From positions 992,001 to 1,056,000 of the forward strand of contig NZ_CP087135.1 of NCBI RefSeq assembly GCF_020911945.1: a stretch of DNA of 64,000 nucleotides. Direction: 5' to 3'. Numbering within the stretch: position 1 is the stretch's first letter; each line of letters begins with the position of its first letter. The position numbers and the translations under genes are program-made. The notes under the pieces were generated by a model. That model was not told where the DNA came from. It saw only the letters and a program-made list of their open reading frames with translations, and made no database searches. Positions 17,512-25,938 of the stretch are shown here, piece after piece. Source of the stretch: Flavobacterium galactosidilyticum (GTDB taxonomy: Bacteria > Bacteroidota > Bacteroidia > Flavobacteriales > Flavobacteriaceae).

Positions 17512-17547
17512 TTGAATTCGTATTTATAAATTTACTTTGTAACTTTG
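17512..17547 (+). promoter_or_regulatory. Promoter for the lipoprotein-mfd unit
   Basis: TTG at 17512-17514 is followed after 18 bases by TACTTTG (17533-17539), and TAACTTTG (17540-17547) overlaps the same site with a perfect -7 match but a 25-base spacing. The start codon follows at 17567. Confidence 0.45.
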
Positions 17548-17566
17548 TACTTTAATTAAAATCACA

Positions 17567-18169
17567 ATGATATACAAAATAGTGGTATTCGTTTCCATGT
17601 TTTTTATTTTGGCTTCTTGCCAAGATAATGACCAAAAACGTACTGCAGAAAATAAGAAAGAGTTAGAGAAAAGAGAAGTCATATTTAAAAACATACAAAA
17701 AGGATGGGTTTTTTATGACTCACCGCTCACAGAAGCTTCAGAAAACACTAGGGTTTCCTGGAACGAATGGCGTTTATTTTTAGAAGAATTAGCACAAAAA
17801 CCAAAAAGAAACATAGGTGCTTTTCAACAAAAATCGAAAGCAATTACTAAAAAAGCTTTAGCCTTAAACGATAATATTCCTTCTGATTATAGTATTCCGC
17901 CAATTAAGAGTAGAATTTCAGCTTTGATTGCTAAAGTTCAAATGCTAGATTTATACATCAACCTAGATGTTGTTCCTGACAAAAAAGTAACAAAGTTAGT
18001 TGCAGAAATCAATTTAGAACTGGTTTCCCTACAAAGACAAATGGAAAAAACGGTTGATAAAAGTAAAATTCCAGTTGAAGAAGGAGAATCTGATTTGTTG
18101 AAAATGATGGATGCTACACGAGCTATTCCTAATGTATTAATTGACGAAAATAAACCTAGAGTTGAGTAA
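17567..18169 (+). CDS. Conserved lipoprotein upstream of mfd
   Basis: A 200-residue lipoprotein of unknown function. The signal ends in a good lipobox (FFILASC, Cys at residue 19). The mature part is nearly all alpha-helical and charged (KKELEKREVIFKNIQKG at the start, then WNEWRLFLEELAQKP and LVAEINLELVSLQRQME), suggesting a helical bundle or coiled-coil protein in the periplasm. Its stop codon overlaps the likely mfd start by 8 bases, so the two are probably translated together even though one is exported and the other acts on DNA. No catalytic motif is visible. Confidence 0.75.
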   Translation: MIYKIVVFVSMFFILASCQDNDQKRTAENKKELEKREVIFKNIQKGWVFYDSPLTEASENTRVSWNEWRLFLEELAQKPKRNIGAFQQKSKAITKKALALNDNIPSDYSIPPIKSRISALIAKVQMLDLYINLDVVPDKKVTKLVAEINLELVSLQRQMEKTVDKSKIPVEEGESDLLKMMDATRAIPNVLIDENKPRVE

Positions 18170-21100
18170 AAAAGTTTTATACAATACCTACGATAATTCT
18201 CCAAAAACAGAGCAAATTGCCGCTCGGTTATTAGAAAATAATCAAGTGAAAATGCATCTTTCGGGATTAATGGGATCGGCGCTTTCATTTGTAATTCGGT
18301 CAGTCTTCAAAAAATCTGAACTTCCTTTTTTAGTTGTTTTAAATAATAAAGAGGAGGCTGCTTACTATTTGAACGATTTAGAACAAATGATTGGCGATCA
18401 AGATGTGCTGTTTTATCCGGGTTCATTTCGTCGTCCTTACCAAATTGAAGAAACAGATAATGCTAATGTTTTGCTTCGCGCTGAAGTGTTAAATCGAATC
18501 AATTCCAGAAAAAAACCAGCAATTATTGTTACCTATCCCGAAGCGCTTTTTGAAAAAGTGGTAACTCGAAAAGAATTGGATAAAAACACTTTGAAAGTAG
18601 CTGTTGGTGATAAAATTTCTATCGATTTTATCAATGAAGTTTTGTTTGAATATGAATTCAAAAGAGTTGACTTTATCACAGAACCTGGTGAATTCTCCGT
18701 TCGTGGAGGAATAGTTGATGTGTTTTCTTTTTCGAATGATAATCCATACCGAATCGAGTTTTTTGGCGATGAGGTAGAAAGTATTCGGAGTTTTGATGTT
18801 GCAACGCAGTTATCCATTGAAATACAAAAAAAGATTACAATAATTCCTAATGTTGAAAATAAAGTTTTTCAGGAAAACAGAGAGAGTTTCTTAGATTATA
18901 TTTCTGAAAAAACAGTTATTTTTATTCAAAACACCGAAGATTTTTTATCGCAATTAGATAAACAATTTGGAAAAGCAGAAGAAGCTTTTGCTAAATTATC
19001 CCAAGAAATAAAACGTTCAACACCAGAGCAATTGTTTTTAAATCAAGCTTCTTTTATTAAAAGAGCTTTGGATTTCTCTATTGTTGAGGTGGGTTCAAAA
19101 CCTATTTTTAGAACCACTAAAAAATTCGAATACCACATTCATCCTCAACCGTCGTTCAACAAACAATTTGATTTGTTGTTGAATAATTTAAGTGAAAATC
19201 ATTTTAATAGCTATAAGAATTATTTATTTTGTTCCAATGAAGCGCAGGCGAAACGATTTCACGATATTTTTGAAACTTTAGACGAAGCCAATTCTGAAAA
19301 TATCAGAAAGCAATACAATACTATTGTTTTGCCTTTGTACCAAGGTTTCATTGATGAAGAAAACCAAATTACGTGCTATACAGACCATCAAATTTTTGAG
19401 CGCTACCATAAATTCAACATTAAAAGCGGTTATTCAAAAAAACAAAATATCACTTTAAAAGAACTCACGACTTTATCTGTGGGTGATTATGTTACTCATA
19501 TTGACCACGGAATAGGACGTTTTGGTGGATTACAAAAAATACAAGTTGAAGGTAAAACACAAGAAGCCATTAAGCTCGTTTATGCTGATAATGATATTGT
19601 GTATGTGAGTATTCATTCGCTACACAAAATTTCGAAATACAACGGAAAAGACGGAGCGCCACCTAAGATTTACAAATTGGGTTCGAATGCTTGGAAGATT
19701 TTAAAGCAAAAAACCAAGGCTCGTGTAAAGCATGTTGCATTCAATTTGATTCAGTTGTATGCTAAAAGACGCTTGGATAAAGGTTTTCAATTTGCTCCAG
19801 ACAGTTATTTACAAAACGAATTAGAAAGTTCGTTTATTTATGAAGACACACCAGATCAGACCAAATCAACGCAAGAGGTAAAAGCGGATATGGAAAGTGA
19901 TCGCCCAATGGACCGTTTGGTTTGTGGTGATGTAGGATTTGGAAAAACCGAAGTTGCTATTCGCGCTGCTTTTAAGGCAGTTGATAATAGTAAACAAGTT
20001 GCGATTTTAGTACCAACAACTATTTTGGCGTACCAGCATTATAGAACTTTCAGCGAAAGGTTGAAAGACATGCCGGTTTCAATTGGTTACTTAAACCGAT
20101 TTAGAACTGCGAAACAAAAAGCAGAAACTTTAAAAGATTTAGCCGATGGAAAACTGGATATCGTAATTGGAACACACCAATTAGTAAACAAAAATGTAGT
20201 CTTCAAAGATTTAGGTTTGTTGATTGTCGATGAGGAACAGAAATTTGGTGTTAATGTAAAAGATAAACTCAAAACTATTGCTGCAAATGTTGATACGCTG
20301 ACGTTGACTGCAACACCAATTCCTAGAACCTTACAGTTTTCATTGATGGCAGCGCGTGACTTATCCGTAATTACAACGCCACCGCCCAATAGATATCCTA
20401 TCGAAACGAATGTGGTCGGTTTTAGCGAAGAGTTGATTCGGGATGCAATTTCTTATGAAATTCAGCGTAACGGTCAGGTTTTCTTTATCAATAACAGAAT
20501 CGAAAACATTAAAGAAGTAGCCGGAATGATTCAACGTTTGGTACCTAATGCCCGAGTGGGAATAGGCCATGGTCAAATGGATGGAAAAAAACTGGAAGAG
20601 TTAATGTTGGCTTTTATGAATGGCGAATTTGATGTTTTAGTCGCTACCACAATCATTGAAAGTGGATTGGACGTTCCTAATGCAAACACGATTTTTATTA
20701 ATAATGCCAATAATTTTGGATTATCAGATTTGCATCAAATGCGAGGTAGAGTAGGACGTAGCAATAAGAAAGCATTTTGTTATTTTATCTGTCCGCCGTA
20801 TTCAGCGATGACTGATGATGCTAGGAAGAGAATTCAAGCTTTAGAACAATTTAGTGAATTGGGAAGTGGTTTTAATATTGCTATGAAAGATCTTGAGATT
20901 CGTGGTGCAGGAGATTTGTTAGGTGGGGAACAAAGTGGTTTCATCAATGAAATTGGTTTTGATACCTATCAAAAAATCCTCAATGAAGCCATTGATGAAT
21001 TAAAGGAAAATGAATTCAAGGACTTATATCCGGAGGAAAATGATATTGAAACTAAAGAGTATGTAAAAGACTTGCAAATCGATACGGATTTCGAGTTGTT

Positions 21101-21530
21101 GTTCTCTGACGAATATATCAATAATGTTTCGGAGCGATTGAGTTTATACAATGAATTGGGTACAGTGAAAAACGAAGAGGAATTGATTGTTTTCCAAAAT
21201 AAATTGATTGACCGTTTTGGGCCTATGCCGCCACGAGCGAAAGCTTTGATGAATAGTATCCGCATAAAATGGATTGCAACTAGATTAGGTATCGAGAAAT
21301 TGGTGATGAAAAAAGGAAAAATGATTGGCTATTTTGTGTCAGACCAACAATCCGATTATTACCAATCGAAGCGATTTACTAATATGCTGCAATTTGTTCA
21401 AAAGAATAGTGCGATCTGTAAAATAAAAGAAAAAGAAACGCCAGCTGGATTGCGATTGCTATTGACTTTTGAAAATGTGAAGAATACAAGAACGGCTTTA
21501 GAATATATGGAAATGCTGGGAGGGAAGTAA
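18162..21530 (+). CDS. mfd: Transcription-repair coupling factor Mfd
   Basis: A 1122-residue Mfd, which displaces stalled RNA polymerase and recruits UvrA to DNA damage. It has the UvrB-like N-terminal module, the RNA-polymerase-interacting domain (VGDYVTHIDHGIGRF), the SF2 translocase with Walker A GDVGFGKT (K595), DEEQ in VDEEQKFGV, TATPIPRTL, and the helicase C-part with TTIIESGLDVPNANT and QMRGRVGRS, then the TRCF C-terminal domain. The start is not an ATG: a TTG at 18162 (then SKKVLYNTYDN) gives an 8-base overlap with the lipoprotein gene, and another TTG at 18141 gives a longer overlap. I prefer 18162. It is slightly shorter than E. coli Mfd. Confidence 0.95.
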   Translation: MSKKVLYNTYDNSPKTEQIAARLLENNQVKMHLSGLMGSALSFVIRSVFKKSELPFLVVLNNKEEAAYYLNDLEQMIGDQDVLFYPGSFRRPYQIEETDNANVLLRAEVLNRINSRKKPAIIVTYPEALFEKVVTRKELDKNTLKVAVGDKISIDFINEVLFEYEFKRVDFITEPGEFSVRGGIVDVFSFSNDNPYRIEFFGDEVESIRSFDVATQLSIEIQKKITIIPNVENKVFQENRESFLDYISEKTVIFIQNTEDFLSQLDKQFGKAEEAFAKLSQEIKRSTPEQLFLNQASFIKRALDFSIVEVGSKPIFRTTKKFEYHIHPQPSFNKQFDLLLNNLSENHFNSYKNYLFCSNEAQAKRFHDIFETLDEANSENIRKQYNTIVLPLYQGFIDEENQITCYTDHQIFERYHKFNIKSGYSKKQNITLKELTTLSVGDYVTHIDHGIGRFGGLQKIQVEGKTQEAIKLVYADNDIVYVSIHSLHKISKYNGKDGAPPKIYKLGSNAWKILKQKTKARVKHVAFNLIQLYAKRRLDKGFQFAPDSYLQNELESSFIYEDTPDQTKSTQEVKADMESDRPMDRLVCGDVGFGKTEVAIRAAFKAVDNSKQVAILVPTTILAYQHYRTFSERLKDMPVSIGYLNRFRTAKQKAETLKDLADGKLDIVIGTHQLVNKNVVFKDLGLLIVDEEQKFGVNVKDKLKTIAANVDTLTLTATPIPRTLQFSLMAARDLSVITTPPPNRYPIETNVVGFSEELIRDAISYEIQRNGQVFFINNRIENIKEVAGMIQRLVPNARVGIGHGQMDGKKLEELMLAFMNGEFDVLVATTIIESGLDVPNANTIFINNANNFGLSDLHQMRGRVGRSNKKAFCYFICPPYSAMTDDARKRIQALEQFSELGSGFNIAMKDLEIRGAGDLLGGEQSGFINEIGFDTYQKILNEAIDELKENEFKDLYPEENDIETKEYVKDLQIDTDFELLFSDEYINNVSERLSLYNELGTVKNEEELIVFQNKLIDRFGPMPPRAKALMNSIRIKWIATRLGIEKLVMKKGKMIGYFVSDQQSDYYQSKRFTNMLQFVQKNSAICKIKEKETPAGLRLLLTFENVKNTRTALEYMEMLGGK

Positions 21531-21537
21531 TTTAAAT

Positions 21538-21576
21538 AACAAAGCTTCCAGCCTTCTGAAGGCTGGAAGCTTTGTT
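21538..21576. terminator. Bidirectional terminator, GCTTCCAGCC repeat family
   Basis: A 19-bp perfect inverted repeat (AACAAAGCTTCCAGCCTTC at 21538-21556, complement at 21558-21576) lies between the converging mfd and ACT-protein genes. The core GCTTCCAGCCTT/AAGGCTGGAAGC occurs again at 41826-41851. Confidence 0.85.
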
Positions 21577-21588
21577 ATTTATAATTTT

Positions 21589-22245
21589 TTAATTCTTCAA
21601 ATCTTTAATCACTTTAAAAGCAACATCTACTTGCTCTTCACTTACTAAAATTGTAAACTCATTCGAAGTTGAAATTACTTCGTTGATAATAATTCCTTCC
21701 CAGGCCAAACGTTGGAAAATGAAATAGTAAATCCCGGGAACGACAATGTTTTCTTTCGGTAATTTTACAGTTATGGAAGCAAGATTATCTAGTTTTTGAA
21801 TCAATTTTTCATTGGCAAAATGCTTATCTACCAAATGGTTAATACTGTTACTTACTACAATGTTAGTTTCGTTTACTCCTCTAGATGAGGTATAAAAAAT
21901 ATCAGGAAAAGAGTTGATATCAGTAATTAGATCAGCTTGTTTGTTTAAAACAGTGTCAGATGCTGCGAAGGTATAATCAGTCAAAGCAGAACGAACGGTG
22001 ATTTCTCCAATGTTTTTGATGACTTTATTGATTTTATGATTTAGTCTGAAATCTAGTTCTTCTGTTAGTCTTTTTAAAGCCATTACAATAGCACCTTGTT
22101 TCACTTCCTTGCCAAATTCACTTTCTAATTCAGTCATTATATTTCGGGATAATGAAGTCAAATTAATTATGCCTAATGATAATGCATTTAACAAAAAGGG
22201 CTTTGTTTTAATGTAGTTTTCTACAATGGAAGATACCGTTTTCAT
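21589..22245 (-). CDS. ACT-domain-like protein with N-terminal helical/wHTH-like part
   Basis: A 218-residue protein. Residues 1-70 form a helical segment (LNALSLGIINLTSLSRNIM, then QGAIVMALKRLTEEL) that resembles a winged-helix module, and the C-terminal half looks like an ACT domain pair of the aspartate-kinase type: LASITVKLPKENIVVPGIYYFIFQRLA, then GIIINEVISTSNEFTILVSEE and DVAFKVIKDL. ACT domains bind amino acids and regulate enzymes or transcription. There is no kinase domain, so it would be a free-standing regulator. It has its own well-formed promoter and no obvious operon partner. Family assignment is from motif likeness only. Confidence 0.65.
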   Translation of the reverse strand: MKTVSSIVENYIKTKPFLLNALSLGIINLTSLSRNIMTELESEFGKEVKQGAIVMALKRLTEELDFRLNHKINKVIKNIGEITVRSALTDYTFAASDTVLNKQADLITDINSFPDIFYTSSRGVNETNIVVSNSINHLVDKHFANEKLIQKLDNLASITVKLPKENIVVPGIYYFIFQRLAWEGIIINEVISTSNEFTILVSEEQVDVAFKVIKDLKN

Positions 22246-22298
22246 AAATAAATATTTTTGATTATATAGATGTGTGTTTTTAATGTGTAAGCAAGATG

Positions 22299-22330
22299 CA
22301 AATGTATATAAAAAAACAATTTGTTACAAA
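22299..22330 (-). promoter_or_regulatory. Promoter of the ACT-protein gene
   Basis: On the minus strand TTTG (22327-22330) is followed after 20 bases by TACATTTG (22299-22306), a full match to the Bacteroidota consensus. Transcription would start about 45 bases before the ATG at 22245. Confidence 0.65.
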
Positions 22331-22351
22331 TATAACATCTATAAAAAGCAA

Positions 22352-22711
22352 CTAAAAATGATAGAAAGCGTCGATAAGATGCTCAATTACAAAAGATTTC
22401 CCTTCTTTATGAATAGCAATTATATCAAAGCGCACTTCTATATCTAAATTCCTTTCGTTTACGAAAGCATCAACCGCTTTAATAAGCAGCTGAATTTTTT
22501 TTGGTTTTACAAAATCCTGGGGTAAGCCAAAATCTAACGAAGACCTAGTTTTGACTTCAATTATTGCTAGAATATCTCCCTTTTTAGCTATAATATCAAT
22601 CTCTGCTTTTTGAAAAGTCCAATTGGCCTCTAAAATAGTATAGCCTTCTTTCTGAAGAAATTCGACTGCCATTTCTTCACCTAGTTTTCCAAGTTCATTG
22701 TGTTCAGCCAT
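22352..22711 (-). CDS. YraN family (UPF0102) endonuclease-fold protein
   Basis: A 119-residue YraN/UPF0102 protein with a restriction-endonuclease-like (Holliday-junction-resolvase-like) fold. The core motif is complete: LGKLGEEMAVEFL, E-x-NW (ILEANW), EIDIIAKKGDILAIIEVKTRSS, where the D, E and K residues would form the metal site. Function is not established; a DNA-processing role is suggested by the fold. It lies 76 bases beyond the LD-carboxypeptidase stop, and same-strand genes suggest a shared transcript. Confidence 0.9.
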   Translation of the reverse strand: MAEHNELGKLGEEMAVEFLQKEGYTILEANWTFQKAEIDIIAKKGDILAIIEVKTRSSLDFGLPQDFVKPKKIQLLIKAVDAFVNERNLDIEVRFDIIAIHKEGKSFVIEHLIDAFYHF

Positions 22712-22787
22712 TTCATTTAGGTTTGCAATATTTAGTTTTTTGATATCTAGTCTCCCGCTCCTTTGGGTAGGCTCAAGGGTAGGATTC

Positions 22788-23789
22788 TTATTCGAAAACT
22801 ACAGTACTCAACTTGTCATTTACGTCAATGCTAACTTTATTCCCTAAAATTAAGGCTCTATTGTCCTGAATATGCCCTGCTGGAAAATTATACATAACAG
22901 GTATATTGTATTTTTTGGTAACATCTTGAATGATTTCAATAGCGTTTTTCCCCCAAGGAATATCGTTGTCTTTCATTTTAGTCATAGATCCTACTAAAAT
23001 TCCTCTGATACTTTCCAAACAACCATTTCGTTTCAAATTCATCATCATGCGATCGATATGATATAAATATTCATCTAAATCTTCTATAAATAAGATTTTA
23101 TCAGTACAATCAATAGCTGATGGTGAACCAAATAAGCTGTATAAAATAGATAAATTCCCTCCTACTAATTCTCCAGAAGCTTTACCCGGTCTGTTCATTG
23201 CGAAAGGTTCGACTTCGTATTTTAACTTTTCTCCAAATAAGGCAATTCGCAGTGTTTCTATCGCTTGAGGAGTTGCTCTCGCTACAGTTACAGGCATGAT
23301 TCCGTGTATGGATTTGAAACCCATCGTGTTCAAATGATTGTGTAATGCGGTAACATCACTAAAACCAACTAGCCATTTTGGGTGCTTCTTAAATTTAGTG
23401 AAATCTAATAAATCAATTATTCTTACTGTACCGTAACCTCCTTTTACACACCAAATCATTTTTATATTTGGATTGTCCATTTGTTGCTGAAAATCAGCTG
23501 CACGTTGTTCATCGGTTCCTGCTAATTGATTATTATCTAAGCCAATTGTAGTACCAATAACTACGTTAAGTCCCCAGCTTTTTAATAAATCAATAGCAGG
23601 TTTCAAGTTGTCATCTAGATTTTTTCTGGCTGTTGCCAAAATAGCTACAGTATCTCCTTTTTGTAATTTTGGTGGTGTTATCATTTGGATTTGGGCTTGA
23701 CTATTGAAAGATTGTAAAATTAATATAATGAATAAGAATTGATATAAAAGTGGAATACGAATGTGAAAAAAGAATCGGTTATGATGCAT
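22788..23789 (-). CDS. S66 family LD-carboxypeptidase
   Basis: A 333-residue murein LD-carboxypeptidase-type peptidase (family S66), which trims the terminal D-alanine from peptidoglycan tetrapeptides. It has a long N-terminal hydrophobic signal (residues about 14-33, ending SQAQ) so it should be periplasmic; most S66 enzymes are cytoplasmic. The nucleophile is S144 in VGFSDVTALH, the Glu lies in FIEDLDEYLYHIDR, and the His in FPAGHIQDN. The KGGYG substrate motif is also present. It is divergent from the EEP protein gene. Confidence 0.9.
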   Translation of the reverse strand: MHHNRFFFHIRIPLLYQFLFIILILQSFNSQAQIQMITPPKLQKGDTVAILATARKNLDDNLKPAIDLLKSWGLNVVIGTTIGLDNNQLAGTDEQRAADFQQQMDNPNIKMIWCVKGGYGTVRIIDLLDFTKFKKHPKWLVGFSDVTALHNHLNTMGFKSIHGIMPVTVARATPQAIETLRIALFGEKLKYEVEPFAMNRPGKASGELVGGNLSILYSLFGSPSAIDCTDKILFIEDLDEYLYHIDRMMMNLKRNGCLESIRGILVGSMTKMKDNDIPWGKNAIEIIQDVTKKYNIPVMYNFPAGHIQDNRALILGNKVSIDVNDKLSTVVFE

Positions 23790-23843
23790 GTTTTATAGTT
23801 TTTCTTTAAAAAATAGAATAATGAAGTCATTAGCTGACAAAAA

Positions 23844-23851
23844 CAAAGATA
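23844..23851 (-). promoter_or_regulatory. Promoter -7 element for the LD-carboxypeptidase gene
   Basis: On the minus strand TATCTTTG matches TAnnTTTG, 54 bases before the ATG at 23789. The nearest TTG upstream is 26 bases away, longer than usual. Confidence 0.35.
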
Positions 23852-23952
23852 GACAATTCCAAAATAATTTTAAGTTGCAATTCCAAATGACTATTTTTAC
23901 AAGTAACAGAGTCGAAAGGGTATCAAATTAATGATTAGAAAAAATTGAACTT

Positions 23953-25056
23953 ATGAAAATATCGCACGTGATTCCTTTTCTTTTTATATGTTTTTCAATT
24001 GTTAATGTCGCTGCACAACCTAAGAAATACGTCATTCATACTGTGGCATTTTATAATTTTGAAAACCTTTTTGACACTATTGATGATCCAGCTACATATG
24101 ATGAAGAGTGGACTCCAACAGGTTTGCAGCGATGGACAATATATAAATACCAAAAGAAATTAAGTAATCTTGCTCGAGTTTTAGTAGAAATTGGTTCAGC
24201 TGAAAATTCGGATTCTCCCACATTTATTGGCGGTTGCGAAATTGAGAACAGAGGCGTTCTCGAGGATTTAGTAAAACAACCCAAGTTAATCGAGAAAGAT
24301 TACGGAATTATTCATTTTGATTCTCCAGACAAAAGAGGAATCGATGTAGCGTTGCTTTATCAAAAAAAGAAATTTCAACCCACAAGTTATACCAGTATCC
24401 CTTTGTATATATACAAGAAGAATGCAATTTTAAGAGAGAATACTAATCTGGAGGAAAAAACCGATGATGATTTACAAATAAGTCCTAAAAATTATCGAGT
24501 TTATACACGGGATCAGCTGTTAGTTACTGGATTTCTGGATGGAGAAGAAATCAGTATCATTGTCAATCACTGGCCTTCTCGTTCTGGTGGCGAAAAAAAA
24601 TCAAGCCCGTTTAGGGAAGCTGCGGGAGCATTAAATCGAAAAATAATCGATTCACTACAGCGCATAAATCCAAATGCAAAAGTGATTACGATGGGCGATT
24701 TAAATGATGGCCCGTATAACAAAAGTGTCAAAATAGCTCTGGGTGCTAAAGCCAAGAAATTAGAAGTACCCCAATTTGGTATTTATAATCCGTTTGAAGA
24801 AATGGCTAAAAACGGAATGGGAACTATTGCTTATCGCGATGCTTGGGATATTTTTGATCAAATAATGGTTTCTGAGAGCTTAATTCAAACCGATTATTCT
24901 AGTTTTCGATATTGGAAAGCAGGAATTTTTAACAAACCATTTTTGATACAAAATAGCGGACAATACAAAGGATATCCTTTGCGACATTCGACCACCGAAA
25001 TTGGATTTAGTGATCATTTTCCCGTTTATATTTATTTGATCAAAGAAAAAAAATAG
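23953..25056 (+). CDS. Exported endonuclease/exonuclease/phosphatase-fold protein
   Basis: A 367-residue protein of the EEP superfamily (DNase I-like fold). A signal peptide (MKISHVIPFLFICFSIVNVAAQ) directs it out of the cytoplasm. Catalytic elements are VAFYNFENLFDT (metal Asn/Glu region), GGCEIEN, IIVNHWPSR (catalytic His region), MGDLNDGPYN and the terminal SDHFPVYIYL. Members cleave phosphodiester bonds in DNA, RNA or lipids; the substrate here is unknown. The 3-hydroxyanthranilate dioxygenase gene starts 39 bases after its stop, so they may be co-transcribed. Confidence 0.88.
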   Translation: MKISHVIPFLFICFSIVNVAAQPKKYVIHTVAFYNFENLFDTIDDPATYDEEWTPTGLQRWTIYKYQKKLSNLARVLVEIGSAENSDSPTFIGGCEIENRGVLEDLVKQPKLIEKDYGIIHFDSPDKRGIDVALLYQKKKFQPTSYTSIPLYIYKKNAILRENTNLEEKTDDDLQISPKNYRVYTRDQLLVTGFLDGEEISIIVNHWPSRSGGEKKSSPFREAAGALNRKIIDSLQRINPNAKVITMGDLNDGPYNKSVKIALGAKAKKLEVPQFGIYNPFEEMAKNGMGTIAYRDAWDIFDQIMVSESLIQTDYSSFRYWKAGIFNKPFLIQNSGQYKGYPLRHSTTEIGFSDHFPVYIYLIKEKK

Positions 25057-25095
25057 TATTTATTATTTCATAACTTTACGTTTAAAACAAAAAAA

Positions 25096-25626
25096 ATGGC
25101 AATAGCGAAACCTTTCAATCTCAATAAATGGATCAATGAAAACCGTGATCTACTTAAACCGCCTGTTGGAAATAAAAATTTATATACCGATTCAGGAGAT
25201 TATATAGTGATGGTAGTTGCGGGTCCAAATGCTCGTAAAGATTATCATTATAACGAAACCGAAGAGTTATTTTACCAATTGGAAGGATCTATTAAAGTAA
25301 TAATTCAAGATAATGGAGAACGCAAAGAAATGGAACTTAACGAAGGAGATATGTATTTGCATCCAGCCAAAACGCCACATTCACCAGTCCGTTCCGAAGG
25401 TTCAATAGGACTAGTAATCGAGCGCAAAAGAGCGGGTCAGGGTTATACAGATGGATTGTTATGGTTTTGTGATAATTGCAATCATAAGTTACACGAAGTT
25501 TATTTTGAATTGCACGATATTGAAAAAGATTTTCTACCGCACTTCAGACATTTTTACGGCTCCGAAAAGTTACGTACTTGTACAAAATGCGGCACTGTAA
25601 TGCAAGCTGATCCTAAATTTGTTTAA
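25096..25626 (+). CDS. 3-hydroxyanthranilate 3,4-dioxygenase
   Basis: A 176-residue cupin dioxygenase that opens 3-hydroxyanthranilate to 2-amino-3-carboxymuconate semialdehyde, a precursor of quinolinate and NAD. The catalytic iron ligands fall at H51, E57 and H95, and the second rubredoxin-like metal site is C125, C128, C162 and C165; as I recall, these are the same positions as in the Ralstonia enzyme. The bacterial form with a C-terminal Cys4 site is therefore intact. Gene symbols vary (nbaC, haaO), so I leave it blank. No other kynurenine-pathway gene is in the window. Confidence 0.95.
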   Translation: MAIAKPFNLNKWINENRDLLKPPVGNKNLYTDSGDYIVMVVAGPNARKDYHYNETEELFYQLEGSIKVIIQDNGERKEMELNEGDMYLHPAKTPHSPVRSEGSIGLVIERKRAGQGYTDGLLWFCDNCNHKLHEVYFELHDIEKDFLPHFRHFYGSEKLRTCTKCGTVMQADPKFV

Positions 25627-25652
25627 TATCGTTTGAAATTCTAATTCTTGTT

Positions 25653-25734
25653 TAGGAGCTATTCCTGCTATCTGCTTTATCTTTTATCTCTAAAGAACGA
25701 GATAAAAGGATGCCGCTGCTATCAGGGCTAAAAA
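25653..25734 (-). repeat. Dispersed intergenic repeat with central hairpin
   Basis: It begins TTTAGGAGCTATTCCTGC and ends ATCAGGGCTAAAA, with a 10-bp perfect hairpin inside (CTTTTATCTC at 25681-25690, complement at 25699-25708). The ends match the copy at 5764-5842 in inverted orientation and the partial copy at 53572-53602. It fills most of the 312-base gap between the dioxygenase and aldehyde dehydrogenase genes. Confidence 0.65.
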
Positions 25735-25894
25735 CGAATCCGTTGCGAAAGGCATTTTTCTTATCGGAATACAAAATCAATGCTTTAAATCACCTTTATA
25801 GTATTGGAAAAATTCAAAAGAAAGTATTTTGAATTTCCTCAGTTAAATGAGCAAAAATAAAAACAATACTGATTATTATTTCACGTTAAATCGG

Positions 25895-25902
25895 TATGTT
25901 TG
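25895..25902 (+). promoter_or_regulatory. Promoter -7 element for the ALDH gene
   Basis: TATGTTTG matches TAnnTTTG, 36 bases before the ATG at 25939. The last three bases form a TTG that would serve as a false start codon for the ALDH frame. No clear -33 TTG is seen. Confidence 0.45.
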
Positions 25903-25938
25903 TATAAAAATATAACAATTTTTAATAAAAAAGTTACA

